NCBI GenBank assembly: GCA_026125285.1
Contig: JAHCLO010000014.1
Span: 1 to 64,000 of the forward strand
DNA length: 64,000 nt
From: Verrucomicrobiia bacterium
GTDB taxonomy: Bacteria > Verrucomicrobiota > Verrucomicrobiia > Limisphaerales > JADLHS01
Reading direction: 5' to 3'
Part shown: piece after piece, positions 46,394 to 56,006 of the stretch
Layout of the letters: the number at the start of each line of letters is the position of its first letter
Position numbering within the stretch: the first letter of the stretch is position 1
Made by a program: the position numbers and the translations under genes
Notes under the pieces: model-generated
What the model was told of the DNA's origin: nothing
Databases searched by the model: none
The model's input: only the letters and a program-made list of their open reading frames with translations

Positions 46394-49300
46394 ATGAATG
46401 ATCGCGAAGTGAATCCGCCGGCTGAATCTCGAACCTGCCCGCAATGCGGCACGCCGCTCCCCACCGGCACACTGACCGGGCTTTGTCCTGCCTGCCTGCT
46501 GCAACAGGGCGCCGCGGCGGACACTGTCACCGAGGGCAAACAAGCGCCGTTCGAGCCGCCGCCGATTGCCGAACTCGCGCCGCTGTTTCCGCAACTGGAA
46601 ATTCTCGAACTCGTCGGCAAAGGCGGCATGGGCGCCGTCTATAAGGCGCGCCAGAAGCAACTCGACCGTCTGGTGGCGTTGAAAGTCCTTCCGCCCGGTA
46701 TCGGCAACGATCCGGCCTTCGCCGAACGCTTCGCCCGCGAGGCCAAGGCGCTCGCGAAGCTGAACCATCCCGGCATCGTGACGCTGTATGAGTTTGGGCA
46801 GGTTGGTAGTGGCACGGGCGTCCCGCCTGTTCGAACCGGGACAAGCATCGAGAACATGCCGGTCGCTGGGAGCTTGGGAGACTGCGAACAGAAACGAACG
46901 GGCGGGACGCCCGTGCCACTATTTTACTTCCTCATGGAATTCGTGGACGGCGTGAACCTGCGCCAACTGCTTCACGCGGGTCGGATTTCCGCTCGGGAGG
47001 CGCTGGCCATCGTGCCGCAGATTTGCGACGCGCTCCAATTTGCCCATGACCAGGGCATCGTCCATCGCGACATCAAGCCGGAGAACATCTTGTTGGATCG
47101 CCGGGGCCGCGTGAAGGTGGCGGATTTTGGTTTGGCGAAGATTGTTGAAGGTAGGGCGGGCAGTCCTCTGCCCGCCGCTGAATCACCCACGGAGGGCGGC
47201 GCGCACGGAGTGACGCGCCCTACCGACTCCTTCACCGACGCCGGCAAAGTCATGGGCACGCCGCAATACATGTCGCCCGAACAGCGCGAGCATCCCGCCG
47301 ACGTGGATCATCGGGCGGACATCTACGCGCTGGGCGTGGTGTTCTACCAAATGCTCACCGGTGAGTTGCCCGGCAAACCGCTCCAGCCACCTTCCAAGAA
47401 AGTTCAAATTGACGTGCGCCTCGATAAAGTGGTGTTGCGGGCGTTAGAGAAAAGTCCCGAACTCCGTTTCCAGCAAGTCAACGAAGTGAAGACCTGCGTT
47501 GAGACGATTGTGAATTCAGGGAGCGCAAGCGTCCCGCCTGCCGGATCGGGCGTTCCATCTGGTTCACCGTCCAACAAAATCAAGAAAGAGGAATCAACAT
47601 TTGACTGGATAGGATCATTCCCAAGATTCGATGCCCCGTTTGCCGTAAGGCGAGGAAGCCAGCGCGTTTTCAATTGGTCAGTCATAGGAATGAATCTCCT
47701 TTGGGGACTTGTCCTGATTTCCATTTTGGTGCCGGCCTTGCTCAAGGGGTTGTCTATCACTGACAAGAATGCGAATGTCATAATAGCTCTCTTCCTTGGG
47801 TGGGTTGTCGTCGTCTTCGCAGTTCGAGTGGTGCGCGGAATAATTTCGCCTCTCGAATCCTTGCCAGCCGAACCGGTCGTTTCGCCCAGTAACCGAAGCA
47901 CCTCGGCTGCTGCAACTCGGAAGAATCTAAGCCGGGGTGCTATCTTCGCGCGCTCGTCTCTCGTCGCGTTCATTGTCGGGCTTTTGGTTTTTGCCCTAGC
48001 TGCAAGCGTGACGAGCCTGTTGCCCCGAACATACGCCGCTCAGGCGCGAGTCACGCTCGCTGCCACTCAGAACCTCGATCCTTACGCACTGCAAACTGAG
48101 CTTGCCCGCTTCGAATCGCCGGACTTCCTCCAGCAGGTTGCGGACAAAGCCAGCCTACGGAGGATTTGGAAGGATTCATTGGTCGGAGATGACGCGGCGC
48201 AAGCCGGGCGGATTGCGTTCAGGCTTCGCAACGCGATGGAGCTTCGTCCTGTCCGCAACACCGGCCTTGTTGAAATCCGTTACCATAGCGAGTCGGCGGG
48301 TGAAGCCGCAGACATCGCCAACGCCATCGCCCGAACTTACTGCGAGCAGACGCACGCCGAGTTAATTGACCTGGCGCAACCGCCTCCTCGTCCAACACGG
48401 CCCAACCCGTTCTTGAATCTGGCGGGGGGCGTTGTTGCCGGAAGTTTGTTCGGCCTGTTCGCGGGTGGGATAACGTGGCTACTCTTTTGGCTCAGGAATC
48501 GAACTAGTCAGAGCCGACTCACGTCGGCTGGTAGGACTACAAGTCAAGACTCGCGCTTTTCACGCACCGCCATAGCGGGAGTTTGCCTGGCAGTTCTGGC
48601 GTTGGTGACATTTGCACTGGCGGGAATTGTCAGCAATCTCGCACCCGCCATTATGCTGCCGGATGGGCAGCGCCTGCCCAACAACCAAGCGACACTCGTT
48701 GTCTTGCTCCTGATTTTGGCCGGAGCACTGTGCGCATCTTTTTCTACATTGTTTGGCTGGGTGGCCGTCACTCAAATCTGCCGTTCAGCGGGGAAACGGC
48801 ACGGCCTGTGGCTGGCGGTGTTCGATGGGCTTTTCTTTCCCTTGCTCGCTTTGTCTGCATTGGTCATTTGGGCTGGAAATGTAGTTTCAACGCTGATTCC
48901 GCCCCGGCTTTCTCCACTCCTCGTCCCGGTGTTGGTAGGATTGATCGCCCTGGTGGTCTATCGCCTGACTGATTCGGTCATCCGCCGCGTCTGGCACGCG
49001 GTGAGTGCGGCTGGCAGTGGGCCTCAGTCCACTCAAGGTGATTCTCCCGCTACCCCCGCCAGTCAGAGCCGACTCACCTCGGCTGCGACCACGGATAGCC
49101 AGCCTTGGTTCGCATTTTGCACGGCGCTGACTTACACGGCGACGCTTCTCTTCGGCCTTCTATGCGCGGCGTTTTGCAGCAACCTTTCGGGAGGCTGGGT
49201 GATCGGCGTCTTCATTCTGCTGGCGCTCGCAACCCCGGCCTTGGCCTTCGTGTTGCACCGATTCGTCGGCGCGGAATCCCAACGGACCTGTTTCAAGACC

Positions 49301-52258
49301 GCCGCATGGCTGGCTTTCCTCGCCGCCGTGCCGGTTATTGGTTTCGCCGCTTTCTTTCTGTTTGCCCTGACGCAGGAACGTGGCGGTTGGAATCCCGCCC
49401 CAGACGAAGCGGTGATCGTTCCGCTGATCTGGCTGGGAGCTTTCGTACTGCCCATCTTCGGCCTGCGCTTGTGGCGGGCAGGGAAAGCATCGGCGGCAGC
49501 GGATTCTAACCGCGTCGCGCGGGACCGCACCCATCGCGTGGTATCGGTCGGTTCCCTTGCTGTGGCAATAGCAATTCTGGGTCTCGTCGCCGCTGTCTTC
49601 TTCTCCGGGCGGAATGAAACCCCCGCAAATCTGGCCACCTCGCCGCACAAACTTAAGTCGCTTCCGACTGCCACCGTGATTCAGACAGGTCTGACCGAGC
49701 CGGGCGAGCCCTGGGCCTGGCAGGAACTGAAGCGGCGTTCAGAAGCCGGTCGGCTCAACGCGGAGGAAGCCGATATGATTGTGGACGGTCTCACCACATG
49801 GATGCGGCGCGAGCATCCCCAAGGGTACGAACAACCGTTGCATTGGTTCGGTGGTTTGCTCGAGGAACTGGGCAAGCGCCGTCTGGTCACTGACGAAAAG
49901 GTGTTGGAATTTCTGGAGGTTCTTTATGGCACGCCCAAGTGCGAACCCCTTCAGCGTGTCCGGGAGAACGAACCGCATCCGGCGCTGTCCTTGACTTGTC
50001 AGTGGCGCAGCCCATGGAATAAGGAGTTGCTCGGGTTAACGCTGCTGAATGAAATGCGTTCGATCACGATTGATGGCCAGGAAGGCAAGTGGCGAAATGT
50101 CCACCCGAATTGTGAGCAGTATGAATTCTACGGGAACCTGGAATTGCCGGCGCTCGCTCCCGGCAAGTATTCGGTCAGGTTCGAAATTGAAAGCGCCCTG
50201 ATCCCGAAAGAAGCTCTGGCTGGCTTCGCGCCGGATACTCCCTCCGAAGACTGGCCCTCCGCCAAACGGCGCTGGACGCGTGTCTGCCATTCGGAGTTGG
50301 TTGTTTATCCTGAGCAGACTGCACTCGTCAGGCTGACCGAAGACCCGGCGCTGAATCCTGTGGCCAGCGGCGCACTATCGGTCAAACAAGTCATCATCAG
50401 CCTGGGCGAAACCCGCACGAAGGCGGCGGTGGCGGTGGTGGTATTGGAGAAAGACAACACCGGACAAAAGCTGCTGGTGCCAATCAGCTTCGACGTGTCA
50501 CTGCGGGTTGGCGGAGAAACGTATCCCTGCGGCCATATCTGGAGCGCAGCCAAAGGAACCGGGGCCGGATATACGCCGAACACTGGCTCGCGTTCCGAAC
50601 TGAGCGCCGACACCAACCCGTTGAGCGCGGAAGTTCGCGAGGCGGCAGTTATCCTGACGCCCAATCCAAAGGCGGTTGAGCCGATAGGATCCATTGACCA
50701 GATCTGGGGCCGCGAGATCGTCTTCCCCCGCGTCCGACTCATCCGTCAGGATTTGCGGGACGGTGCCCAACCGTATCTCGGCCCGGTGATTGAACGCACG
50801 ATTTACTCTTCATCGTCCGGTGTGGGAAAGCTCGCGTTACGGCTGCGCACGGGAGAGCTAAGTGCGCCCACCGAGCCTGACCGTGAATCCGCCAGGTTCT
50901 GGTTCAAGACCAACCAAATGGATTTGCTGGTCGAACAGATCATGGCGGGCGAAGCTCAAAGCCGATGGGGTCTGCTCTGCGTGGGTTTGAAGCTGTCCGA
51001 CTTTCCGTCGGAGAAATGGGATGCCAGCACACCCGATGACGTGGATAAATCCCTGCTCACCCCGACTAATCTGGAACGTCCCAAGAATATGGAAATGGCG
51101 GATCAATCTTATCTTTTGCCGGAGCGCCTTTACCTGCCATTCACGCTCGCTTTCGCCACGGTTGAAGGTGATCGCGGCCTCCTGCAAATCACCGGCTTCA
51201 CCGAAAATCCGCGCGGCGTGAGGATGAGATACAAGTTGGTGCAGGCAACTGGTCTGACCAGAACCGCTCGGTCGGCGTCCACCGGATCATGGCAGCCCGC
51301 GCTCGCAGCAGGTGAGAAGCCGGACCTGAACAAGGTCCTCCAGGAAGCGAAGGAGTTGATGGAGCGTGGTCGTTTTGAGGAATCATTGCAGCGCCACGTC
51401 TGGTATCACCACCACGCCCTCGAACACGACGCAGGTCACAGCGCAGTGAGGCTTTCGTCCGCGCTCGCGGATTGGCTGGAACTGGGTCGGCGTTTTCCCA
51501 AGGCAAAGCTGGCGTTGATTGCAGCGCGCGATACCAAGACGCGCGAGTTCTCCGAGGAACGCGGTTACGCAACGCTGTTTCAAGACGTGGCGAGCATTAA
51601 CAGCCATCTCCAGGACAACGAGGCCACCTTGAAGTTGTTCAAGGAGATTGAACAACGTGACCCGGCTCTGGCGCACCAATGTTATTTCTACGCCGAGAGT
51701 GTGCTGGTGGAGCACGGCGAATATGAGCTTTGCCTGAAAGTGATCGGTGATCCACAAAAAAGGTTTGAGCTGTACCGACGCGGATGGGAAATGCAAAAGG
51801 AATCTCAACGGAACCTGCCGACGCGGACTCTGCGCACACCGCCCGGAGTAGCGCCGCTGCCGGACCTGGCACAACCGGGGAACACACCAACGAACATAAC
51901 TGCACCGCCCTTGCGGTTGCCACCCGGAGTGCCCCCGCTGCTCGATCTGGGGCAACTGGCGGACAATAATTTCGTCAAGCAAGTGCGCACCCTGGTCGAA
52001 ATCCTTGTTGGAGTTGAGCGCAAGGCCGAGGCGGAGCGGATACGCGACCAAGCCCTGGCCGTGCTAGACGTGCCGGAGTTGCAGTCCGCCGTGAGTGATG
52101 CGGAACAGAGAGTTCAATCCGAACGGGAAACGGCTCGAAAGAAGGCCATCTTGCGGATGCTTAGGACAAGGCTGGCCGACCTGCGATTGAGGTTCACTGA
52201 CGAGCACCCGCAAATTCAAGCCACTCTGGAACAGATCAGAAAACTGGAACGGCAATGA
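46394..52258 (+). CDS. Giant membrane Ser/Thr protein kinase with Wzz-like domain
   Basis: About 1954 aa, far longer than usual kinases. A zinc-ribbon-like CPQCG...CPACL segment opens the protein. The kinase domain follows at about 73-360: GKGGMGAVYK loop, K97 in VALKVLPP, D226 in HRDIKPEN, DFG at D244. Three transmembrane helices lie at about 425-543. A Wzz-type chain-length-determinant-like segment (about 550-690, AARARVTLAATQNL-like) is followed by more helices to about 1090. The last 500 residues hold a TPR-like region and a coiled coil. Palindromic elements lie in frame at 46807, 47150, 48506 and 49061. The start is the ATG at 46394 after a TTG. Confidence 0.82.
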   Translation: MNDREVNPPAESRTCPQCGTPLPTGTLTGLCPACLLQQGAAADTVTEGKQAPFEPPPIAELAPLFPQLEILELVGKGGMGAVYKARQKQLDRLVALKVLPPGIGNDPAFAERFAREAKALAKLNHPGIVTLYEFGQVGSGTGVPPVRTGTSIENMPVAGSLGDCEQKRTGGTPVPLFYFLMEFVDGVNLRQLLHAGRISAREALAIVPQICDALQFAHDQGIVHRDIKPENILLDRRGRVKVADFGLAKIVEGRAGSPLPAAESPTEGGAHGVTRPTDSFTDAGKVMGTPQYMSPEQREHPADVDHRADIYALGVVFYQMLTGELPGKPLQPPSKKVQIDVRLDKVVLRALEKSPELRFQQVNEVKTCVETIVNSGSASVPPAGSGVPSGSPSNKIKKEESTFDWIGSFPRFDAPFAVRRGSQRVFNWSVIGMNLLWGLVLISILVPALLKGLSITDKNANVIIALFLGWVVVVFAVRVVRGIISPLESLPAEPVVSPSNRSTSAAATRKNLSRGAIFARSSLVAFIVGLLVFALAASVTSLLPRTYAAQARVTLAATQNLDPYALQTELARFESPDFLQQVADKASLRRIWKDSLVGDDAAQAGRIAFRLRNAMELRPVRNTGLVEIRYHSESAGEAADIANAIARTYCEQTHAELIDLAQPPPRPTRPNPFLNLAGGVVAGSLFGLFAGGITWLLFWLRNRTSQSRLTSAGRTTSQDSRFSRTAIAGVCLAVLALVTFALAGIVSNLAPAIMLPDGQRLPNNQATLVVLLLILAGALCASFSTLFGWVAVTQICRSAGKRHGLWLAVFDGLFFPLLALSALVIWAGNVVSTLIPPRLSPLLVPVLVGLIALVVYRLTDSVIRRVWHAVSAAGSGPQSTQGDSPATPASQSRLTSAATTDSQPWFAFCTALTYTATLLFGLLCAAFCSNLSGGWVIGVFILLALATPALAFVLHRFVGAESQRTCFKTAAWLAFLAAVPVIGFAAFFLFALTQERGGWNPAPDEAVIVPLIWLGAFVLPIFGLRLWRAGKASAAADSNRVARDRTHRVVSVGSLAVAIAILGLVAAVFFSGRNETPANLATSPHKLKSLPTATVIQTGLTEPGEPWAWQELKRRSEAGRLNAEEADMIVDGLTTWMRREHPQGYEQPLHWFGGLLEELGKRRLVTDEKVLEFLEVLYGTPKCEPLQRVRENEPHPALSLTCQWRSPWNKELLGLTLLNEMRSITIDGQEGKWRNVHPNCEQYEFYGNLELPALAPGKYSVRFEIESALIPKEALAGFAPDTPSEDWPSAKRRWTRVCHSELVVYPEQTALVRLTEDPALNPVASGALSVKQVIISLGETRTKAAVAVVVLEKDNTGQKLLVPISFDVSLRVGGETYPCGHIWSAAKGTGAGYTPNTGSRSELSADTNPLSAEVREAAVILTPNPKAVEPIGSIDQIWGREIVFPRVRLIRQDLRDGAQPYLGPVIERTIYSSSSGVGKLALRLRTGELSAPTEPDRESARFWFKTNQMDLLVEQIMAGEAQSRWGLLCVGLKLSDFPSEKWDASTPDDVDKSLLTPTNLERPKNMEMADQSYLLPERLYLPFTLAFATVEGDRGLLQITGFTENPRGVRMRYKLVQATGLTRTARSASTGSWQPALAAGEKPDLNKVLQEAKELMERGRFEESLQRHVWYHHHALEHDAGHSAVRLSSALADWLELGRRFPKAKLALIAARDTKTREFSEERGYATLFQDVASINSHLQDNEATLKLFKEIEQRDPALAHQCYFYAESVLVEHGEYELCLKVIGDPQKRFELYRRGWEMQKESQRNLPTRTLRTPPGVAPLPDLAQPGNTPTNITAPPLRLPPGVPPLLDLGQLADNNFVKQVRTLVEILVGVERKAEAERIRDQALAVLDVPELQSAVSDAEQRVQSERETARKKAILRMLRTRLADLRLRFTDEHPQIQATLEQIRKLERQ
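46807..46921. repeat. 115-bp palindromic element in the kinase gene (family B)
   Basis: The 25-base arms, beginning TAGTGGCACGGGCGTCCCGC and ending GGCGGGACGCCCGTGCCACT plus A, are inverted repeats identical at 24 of 25 positions. The element is translated in frame as VGSGTGVPPV ... RTGGTPVPLF between the YEFGQ and YFLMEFVDG segments of the kinase domain, which are close together in ordinary kinases. It looks like a mobile insertion tolerated by the coding frame. Confidence 0.85.
47150..47224. repeat. 75-bp palindromic element, copy 2 (family A) in the activation loop
   Basis: Begins GGTAGGGCGGGCAG and ends GACGCGCCCTACC. It is the same length as the copy at 21283 in opposite orientation, and identical over most of the outer arms. 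It lies between the DFGLAK motif and the KVMGTPQYMSPEQ motif, so it adds about 25 residues to the activation segment. Confidence 0.85.
48506..48530. repeat. Small hairpin repeat (family C), copy in kinase
   Basis: Starts AGTCAGAGCCGACTCACGTC. The stem GCCGAC/GTCGGC has a TCAC loop. It is translated as SQSRLTSAG. The same text recurs at 49061 and, changed in both arms, at 21584. Confidence 0.75.
49061..49085. repeat. Small hairpin repeat (family C), second copy in kinase
   Basis: Starts AGTCAGAGCCGACTCACCTC. Differs at one base from the copy at 48506, inside the stem. Translated as SQSRLTSAA. Confidence 0.75.
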
Positions 52259-52259
52259 T

Positions 52260-52349
52260 TTGACCTCCAAACATTCCAGCCAAACCACGACTACGCCGGG
52301 CGACATCTTCGCCACGACGCATTGGACGGTCGCGCTCGGGGGAAAGTGA
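52260..52349 (+). pseudogene. Truncated 5' remnant of a sigma-factor gene
   Basis: The frame starting TTG at 52260 reads LTSKHSSQTTTTPGDIFATT then HWTVALGGK and a stop. It matches the start of the sigma gene at 52600 (SAPGDVFATTHWTAVL), with scattered changes, and lacks the remainder of the gene. It directly follows the kinase stop, so it appears to be an eroded tandem copy. Confidence 0.6.
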
Positions 52350-52599
52350 CTCATTCGTGGGAGCAGATTAACGGTAAAAATGCTGGCGACCTATACAATT
52401 TTGCCGGGACCGTTTTGGACGGCGGCGGGAAGCGGAGCGCCACGTCGCTTTGGGTGGACGCGGAGCGCTGGACGAAAACCTCGCGGCTGGGCGCAGCCAT
52501 CCGAAAGCGCCGTCGCCGCTGTCGCTCTGCCGACGCAGTCCATAACGGTTCGCCTATCCGTATGCGCCAGTGTTCATCCGTGGTTAAAATGATTTCGCT
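52350..52599. other. Intergenic repeat-like spacer between sigma remnant and sigma gene
   Basis: GC-rich sequence with arms such as AAAGCGCCGTCGCCGCTG and a terminal TGTTCATCCGTGGTTAAAAT motif of the kind seen at the ends of repeats in this phylum. No coding motif was seen. An in-frame TAA at 52585 lies just before the sigma gene start. Confidence 0.5.
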
Positions 52600-53349
52600 C
52601 TGACCTCCGAACAATCCAACTCGTCCACGAGCGCGCCGGGCGACGTCTTCGCCACGACGCATTGGACGGCCGTACTCGCGGCGGGCAGACGCCACACGCC
52701 GCAATCGGATCACGCGCTGGAGGAATTGTGCCGCACCTACTGGTTTCCGCTCTACGCCTACGTCCGCCGGCGCGGGCACACGAAGGAGGACGCGGAGGAT
52801 TTGGTGCAGGCGTTCTTCTCGCGGTTCCTCGCCAAGAATTACCTGGAAGGCTTGAGTGCCGAGCGCGGACGATTTCGCGCCTTTCTGCTGGCGGCGTTGA
52901 AGCATTTCCTCGCGAACGAATGGGACAAGTCGCAGCGCCAGAAGCGCGGCGGCGGTGCGGCGCATCTGCCGTTGGACTGGCCGACGGCGGACACGCAATT
53001 TCAACTGGCCACCAGCGTTGAGCTTAACCCCGAGCAGGCGTTTGATCGTGAATGGGCGCTGGCTCTGCTGGCGCGCGTGGTCGAACGGTTGCACGCGGAA
53101 TGTGCGGCGCAAGACCAGGCGCGGATGTTTGAAGTGCTGAAGCCGTTTCTCACCGTTGGGAAGAGCGCGATCCCGTATCCGCAGGCCGCCGCGCAACTTG
53201 GGTTCTCGGAAAGCGCGGCACGCTCGGCGGTGCATCGTCTGCGGCGGCGTTATCGCGAAGTGTTGCGCGCGGAAATCGCGCAGACGTTGAGCGATCCGGC
53301 GAATGTGGCCGAGGAAATGCAGGCGCTCTTCAGCGCGTTTGCCCGTTGA
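52600..53349 (+). CDS. ECF-like sigma factor linked to the kinase, non-standard start
   Basis: A 249-aa sigma factor. Region 2 is in LCRTYWFPLYAYVRRRG and KEDAEDLVQAFFSRF, and region 4 in AAAQLGFSESAARSAVHRLR. The N-terminal TSEQSNSSTSAPGDVFATTH belongs to a conserved group of kinase-associated sigma factors in this phylum. No ATG, GTG or TTG precedes it in frame after the stop at 52585, except CTG at 52600. The equivalent codon in the remnant at 52260 is TTG. The alternative is the TTG at 52726, which would cut the conserved N-terminus. It converges with the next gene at 10 bases. Confidence 0.72.
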   Translation: MTSEQSNSSTSAPGDVFATTHWTAVLAAGRRHTPQSDHALEELCRTYWFPLYAYVRRRGHTKEDAEDLVQAFFSRFLAKNYLEGLSAERGRFRAFLLAALKHFLANEWDKSQRQKRGGGAAHLPLDWPTADTQFQLATSVELNPEQAFDREWALALLARVVERLHAECAAQDQARMFEVLKPFLTVGKSAIPYPQAAAQLGFSESAARSAVHRLRRRYREVLRAEIAQTLSDPANVAEEMQALFSAFAR

Positions 53350-53359
53350 ATTGGGTGGT

Positions 53360-54859
53360 TCAGCGTCCGCCCGCCTGCGGTTGCGGGACGAACTTGTGGT
53401 CCGTGCGATCCGGCACCACGCGGACATTGGTGGTGAGTTTGAGCGGCTTGCGGCCCGGCGTTTCGTAGGTCAGTTCCACCATGAACGCTGTCCAGCCGCG
53501 CGGCGGTTCGGGCACGCGCGCCACCACGCCGCCGTTCTGCAAGGTCAGCGGCGAACTGGTCCATTTGGGGCCGAGCGTGTCCAAACGGAAGTCGCGCGCG
53601 TCGGGATTGGTAGCCTGCCAGAGTTTCACCGAGTTGGGGGCGTCGGTGGCGTTTACTTTGATGCTGCCGTCTTTCTCCAACGACCACGCGTAGCGCGGCA
53701 ACGCCATACCGGTTAGGAGCGATTGATAAAACGCCTGCAAGGTTTCCCACGCATCGCTGCCTTTCATCGAGTGATCGGCATTGGGCACGTAACGCAGATA
53801 TTTTTCCCCGGGCAGATCGTCGAAGTAATACTGCGACGAATCCGGCAGGAAAAACTGGTCGCCACAGGCATTGAGAATCAACTTGGGCATCGTGAAGCGG
53901 GAGCGGTATTCGTAGGGGTCTTCGATCTTCTTCAGCGCCTCGAATTGCGGGGTGTCCATCCATTCCATGATCTTGAACCGCGTGTAATCGCCGACCGCGG
54001 GCGCCCAGAAACCGTAGGCGGCGTAGTGATGCTGCATGGACGGCTCCATGTTCAACACGTCAATCACGATGGGCGCGATGCCGATCACGCGTTTGTCCAC
54101 GGCGGCCGTGGTCCAGGTGGTCCAGCCGCGTTTCGATCCGCCGGCCACCACGAACCGCTCGATCTTGTGACCGCCGCCGTCGGGGCTGGCGCAAAAGGCC
54201 GTGAGCGTGTCCATCGCGCGGACGGCGCTCTTGGTCATGGGCAACCGCGCTGGCCAGCGCTCGTCGCCCGTGCGCAGGAACTTGTCCCACGTGTAGGCAA
54301 TCAGATCGTCCTCGACGCGCCGCTGTCCGTCATTGTTAAACACCAGCGGCTGATTGGGCACGTTGCGGAGTTCGGCAACGACGGATTTGGTTTCCACGGC
54401 GGTGCGGACGAGATCGCCGCTGGGCGCGCTGGGCGGGCCTTTTTCGTTGCTGCCACCGGTGATGAACAACAACGCCACGTCGCTGGTGATCTCGGTGGGA
54501 ATGGCGAGGGAAATCCAGTGTTTCCACACCGTGCGGTCCACTTCGTTGGTCGTGAGCCACGATTGCGAGGTCATTTCGAGCACATGCACCGTGCCCAGCG
54601 GCGTGGGGGTGGAGGTGACTTTCTGGAAACTATAGTTGGGGTCCGGCGCGGCGACATAGCGGTCGAGCGCGGTGAGCGCGGCGCCGGCACTGGCGTGCGA
54701 CTCCGGCTTCGGGCTGTCGTCCGCGGTTGGCTCCGAATTGGCGGGTTGGCAGCCCGCCAACGGTACGAGCAGCAGACCGGCGGCAGCCAGCGACGCGGCG
54801 TGGCGGAAGGAATGGGAGAGGGGTTTGCTCCAAAGCCCAGCGAAAAATCGGGTGTTCAT
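53360..54859 (-). CDS. pqaA: PhoPQ-activated pathogenicity-related hydrolase, lipoprotein
   Basis: A 499-aa alpha/beta-hydrolase-like protein of the PqaA/PhoPQ-activated pathogenicity-related family. The signal peptide ends in a lipobox LVPLAGC, so it is predicted as an outer-membrane or inner-membrane lipoprotein. The nucleophile is probably the serine in [13 protein letters not shown] near residue 240, and a DHSMKG segment near 365 could carry the catalytic His. The physiological substrate is unknown. In Salmonella the name refers to its PhoPQ regulation, which is not implied here. Confidence 0.82.
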   Translation of the reverse strand: MNTRFFAGLWSKPLSHSFRHAASLAAAGLLLVPLAGCQPANSEPTADDSPKPESHASAGAALTALDRYVAAPDPNYSFQKVTSTPTPLGTVHVLEMTSQSWLTTNEVDRTVWKHWISLAIPTEITSDVALLFITGGSNEKGPPSAPSGDLVRTAVETKSVVAELRNVPNQPLVFNNDGQRRVEDDLIAYTWDKFLRTGDERWPARLPMTKSAVRAMDTLTAFCASPDGGGHKIERFVVAGGSKRGWTTWTTAAVDKRVIGIAPIVIDVLNMEPSMQHHYAAYGFWAPAVGDYTRFKIMEWMDTPQFEALKKIEDPYEYRSRFTMPKLILNACGDQFFLPDSSQYYFDDLPGEKYLRYVPNADHSMKGSDAWETLQAFYQSLLTGMALPRYAWSLEKDGSIKVNATDAPNSVKLWQATNPDARDFRLDTLGPKWTSSPLTLQNGGVVARVPEPPRGWTAFMVELTYETPGRKPLKLTTNVRVVPDRTDHKFVPQPQAGGR

Positions 54860-55021
54860 TGGCGGCGAGGATGCGCGGCCCGCAGCGGCAAATCAAGCTT
54901 CGTTCCAACCAACCTGGCAATTCCACCCATGAACCTACCCCATGTAGCCGTCAGGTTGGCACCTTGCATGGGCCTAAGATTGCTGAGTAATGGGGTTGAC
55001 TCTTTGTCTTTTGGCGGGACC

Positions 55022-55993
55022 ATGTTTGTAGTTCGACGGCGATCCACAGTTGATATGCCAGCAGCACGCTTGCCCAACGCAGGCTTCCGTTCCGGGCCTC
55101 AAGGAAAAACTGTAGCTTCGATCCCTCCCCCGGTTGCGCGTCAGAGTGCCTTTACCCTGATTGAACTGCTGGTGGTGATTGCCATCATCGCGATTTTGGC
55201 GGCGCTGCTGCTGCCGACGTTGAGCCGGGCCAAAGATAAAGCTCGCGCGGTTTCCTGTTTGAACAATGAACGGCAGATTAGCCTGAGCTACCGGGAGAGC
55301 TACGAGCAGGGCAGCCAGCGTTTGGACCAGCCATCGGTGGCTGACTGGTGGCTTGTAGAAGCGGGGCGGCCAGAGCGCGCCTGGATTTGTCCGAACGCAC
55401 CAGTGGTAACACCCGGGTTGTCACCGATGGGTCCATTCAGCCAATACGACTACGGCACCGTGCGATCCGCCTGGGTTTGCCGGTCGTGGGAAGTCTGGCT
55501 GATCGGGCACACGGCCAAGCCCGAGGACACGGCGGGGCTGCCATTTCCGCGAGCGGGGAGTTATGCGTTCAACGTCTGGCTGCTGCACATGGCGTTGGAG
55601 GCGCGGTTCCCGCCAATCGGTCCCTTCAACCTGCCGAACTCCGACTTCCGGAGTGAAGCCGACATTCGGCACCCCGCCCGGACGCCGGTCCTGGCGGAAG
55701 GGGCCAGTTGGCGAGCGTTCGTGTTCGGAGATGGTGGACTCCCGGCGCGGGATCTCTTTTCGGGCTGGCAGGGCTTGGGATCAGCGGGCGGCCTTGCTGA
55801 AATGACTCTCCCGCGCCACGGGAAGCGACCACAGTCGGTCCCCCGGGACTGGCCCGTCAATCGGCCTTTGCCGGGCGGCGTGAATGTGGCGTTTTTTGAC
55901 GGGCATGTGCGGTTGGTCCCCTTGGAAGAACTCTACCAGCTTTATTGGAACAAGTCGTACCGGCCACCAGCAAGACGGCCTGGATTACAATGA
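55022..55993 (+). CDS. Tandem pseudopilin (3)
   Basis: A 323-aa protein whose leader [20 protein letters not shown] is at about 43-62, longer than the usual N-terminal distance. The C-terminal [20 protein letters not shown] has the DGHV motif. The upstream frame is antisense to pqaA, so the ATG at 55022 was chosen, with GGCGGGAC just before it. It is the first of three tandem pseudopilin genes whose C-termini are alike ([33 protein letters not shown]). Confidence 0.82.
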   Translation: MFVVRRRSTVDMPAARLPNAGFRSGPQGKTVASIPPPVARQSAFTLIELLVVIAIIAILAALLLPTLSRAKDKARAVSCLNNERQISLSYRESYEQGSQRLDQPSVADWWLVEAGRPERAWICPNAPVVTPGLSPMGPFSQYDYGTVRSAWVCRSWEVWLIGHTAKPEDTAGLPFPRAGSYAFNVWLLHMALEARFPPIGPFNLPNSDFRSEADIRHPARTPVLAEGASWRAFVFGDGGLPARDLFSGWQGLGSAGGLAEMTLPRHGKRPQSVPRDWPVNRPLPGGVNVAFFDGHVRLVPLEELYQLYWNKSYRPPARRPGLQ

Positions 55994-56006
55994 CACTCCT
56001 AAGCTT

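Noticed and set aside
53723-55021. N-terminal extension of the first tandem pseudopilin
   Set aside because: The open frame continues upstream through the antisense of pqaA. The leader peptide and ATG at 55022 mark the real start.
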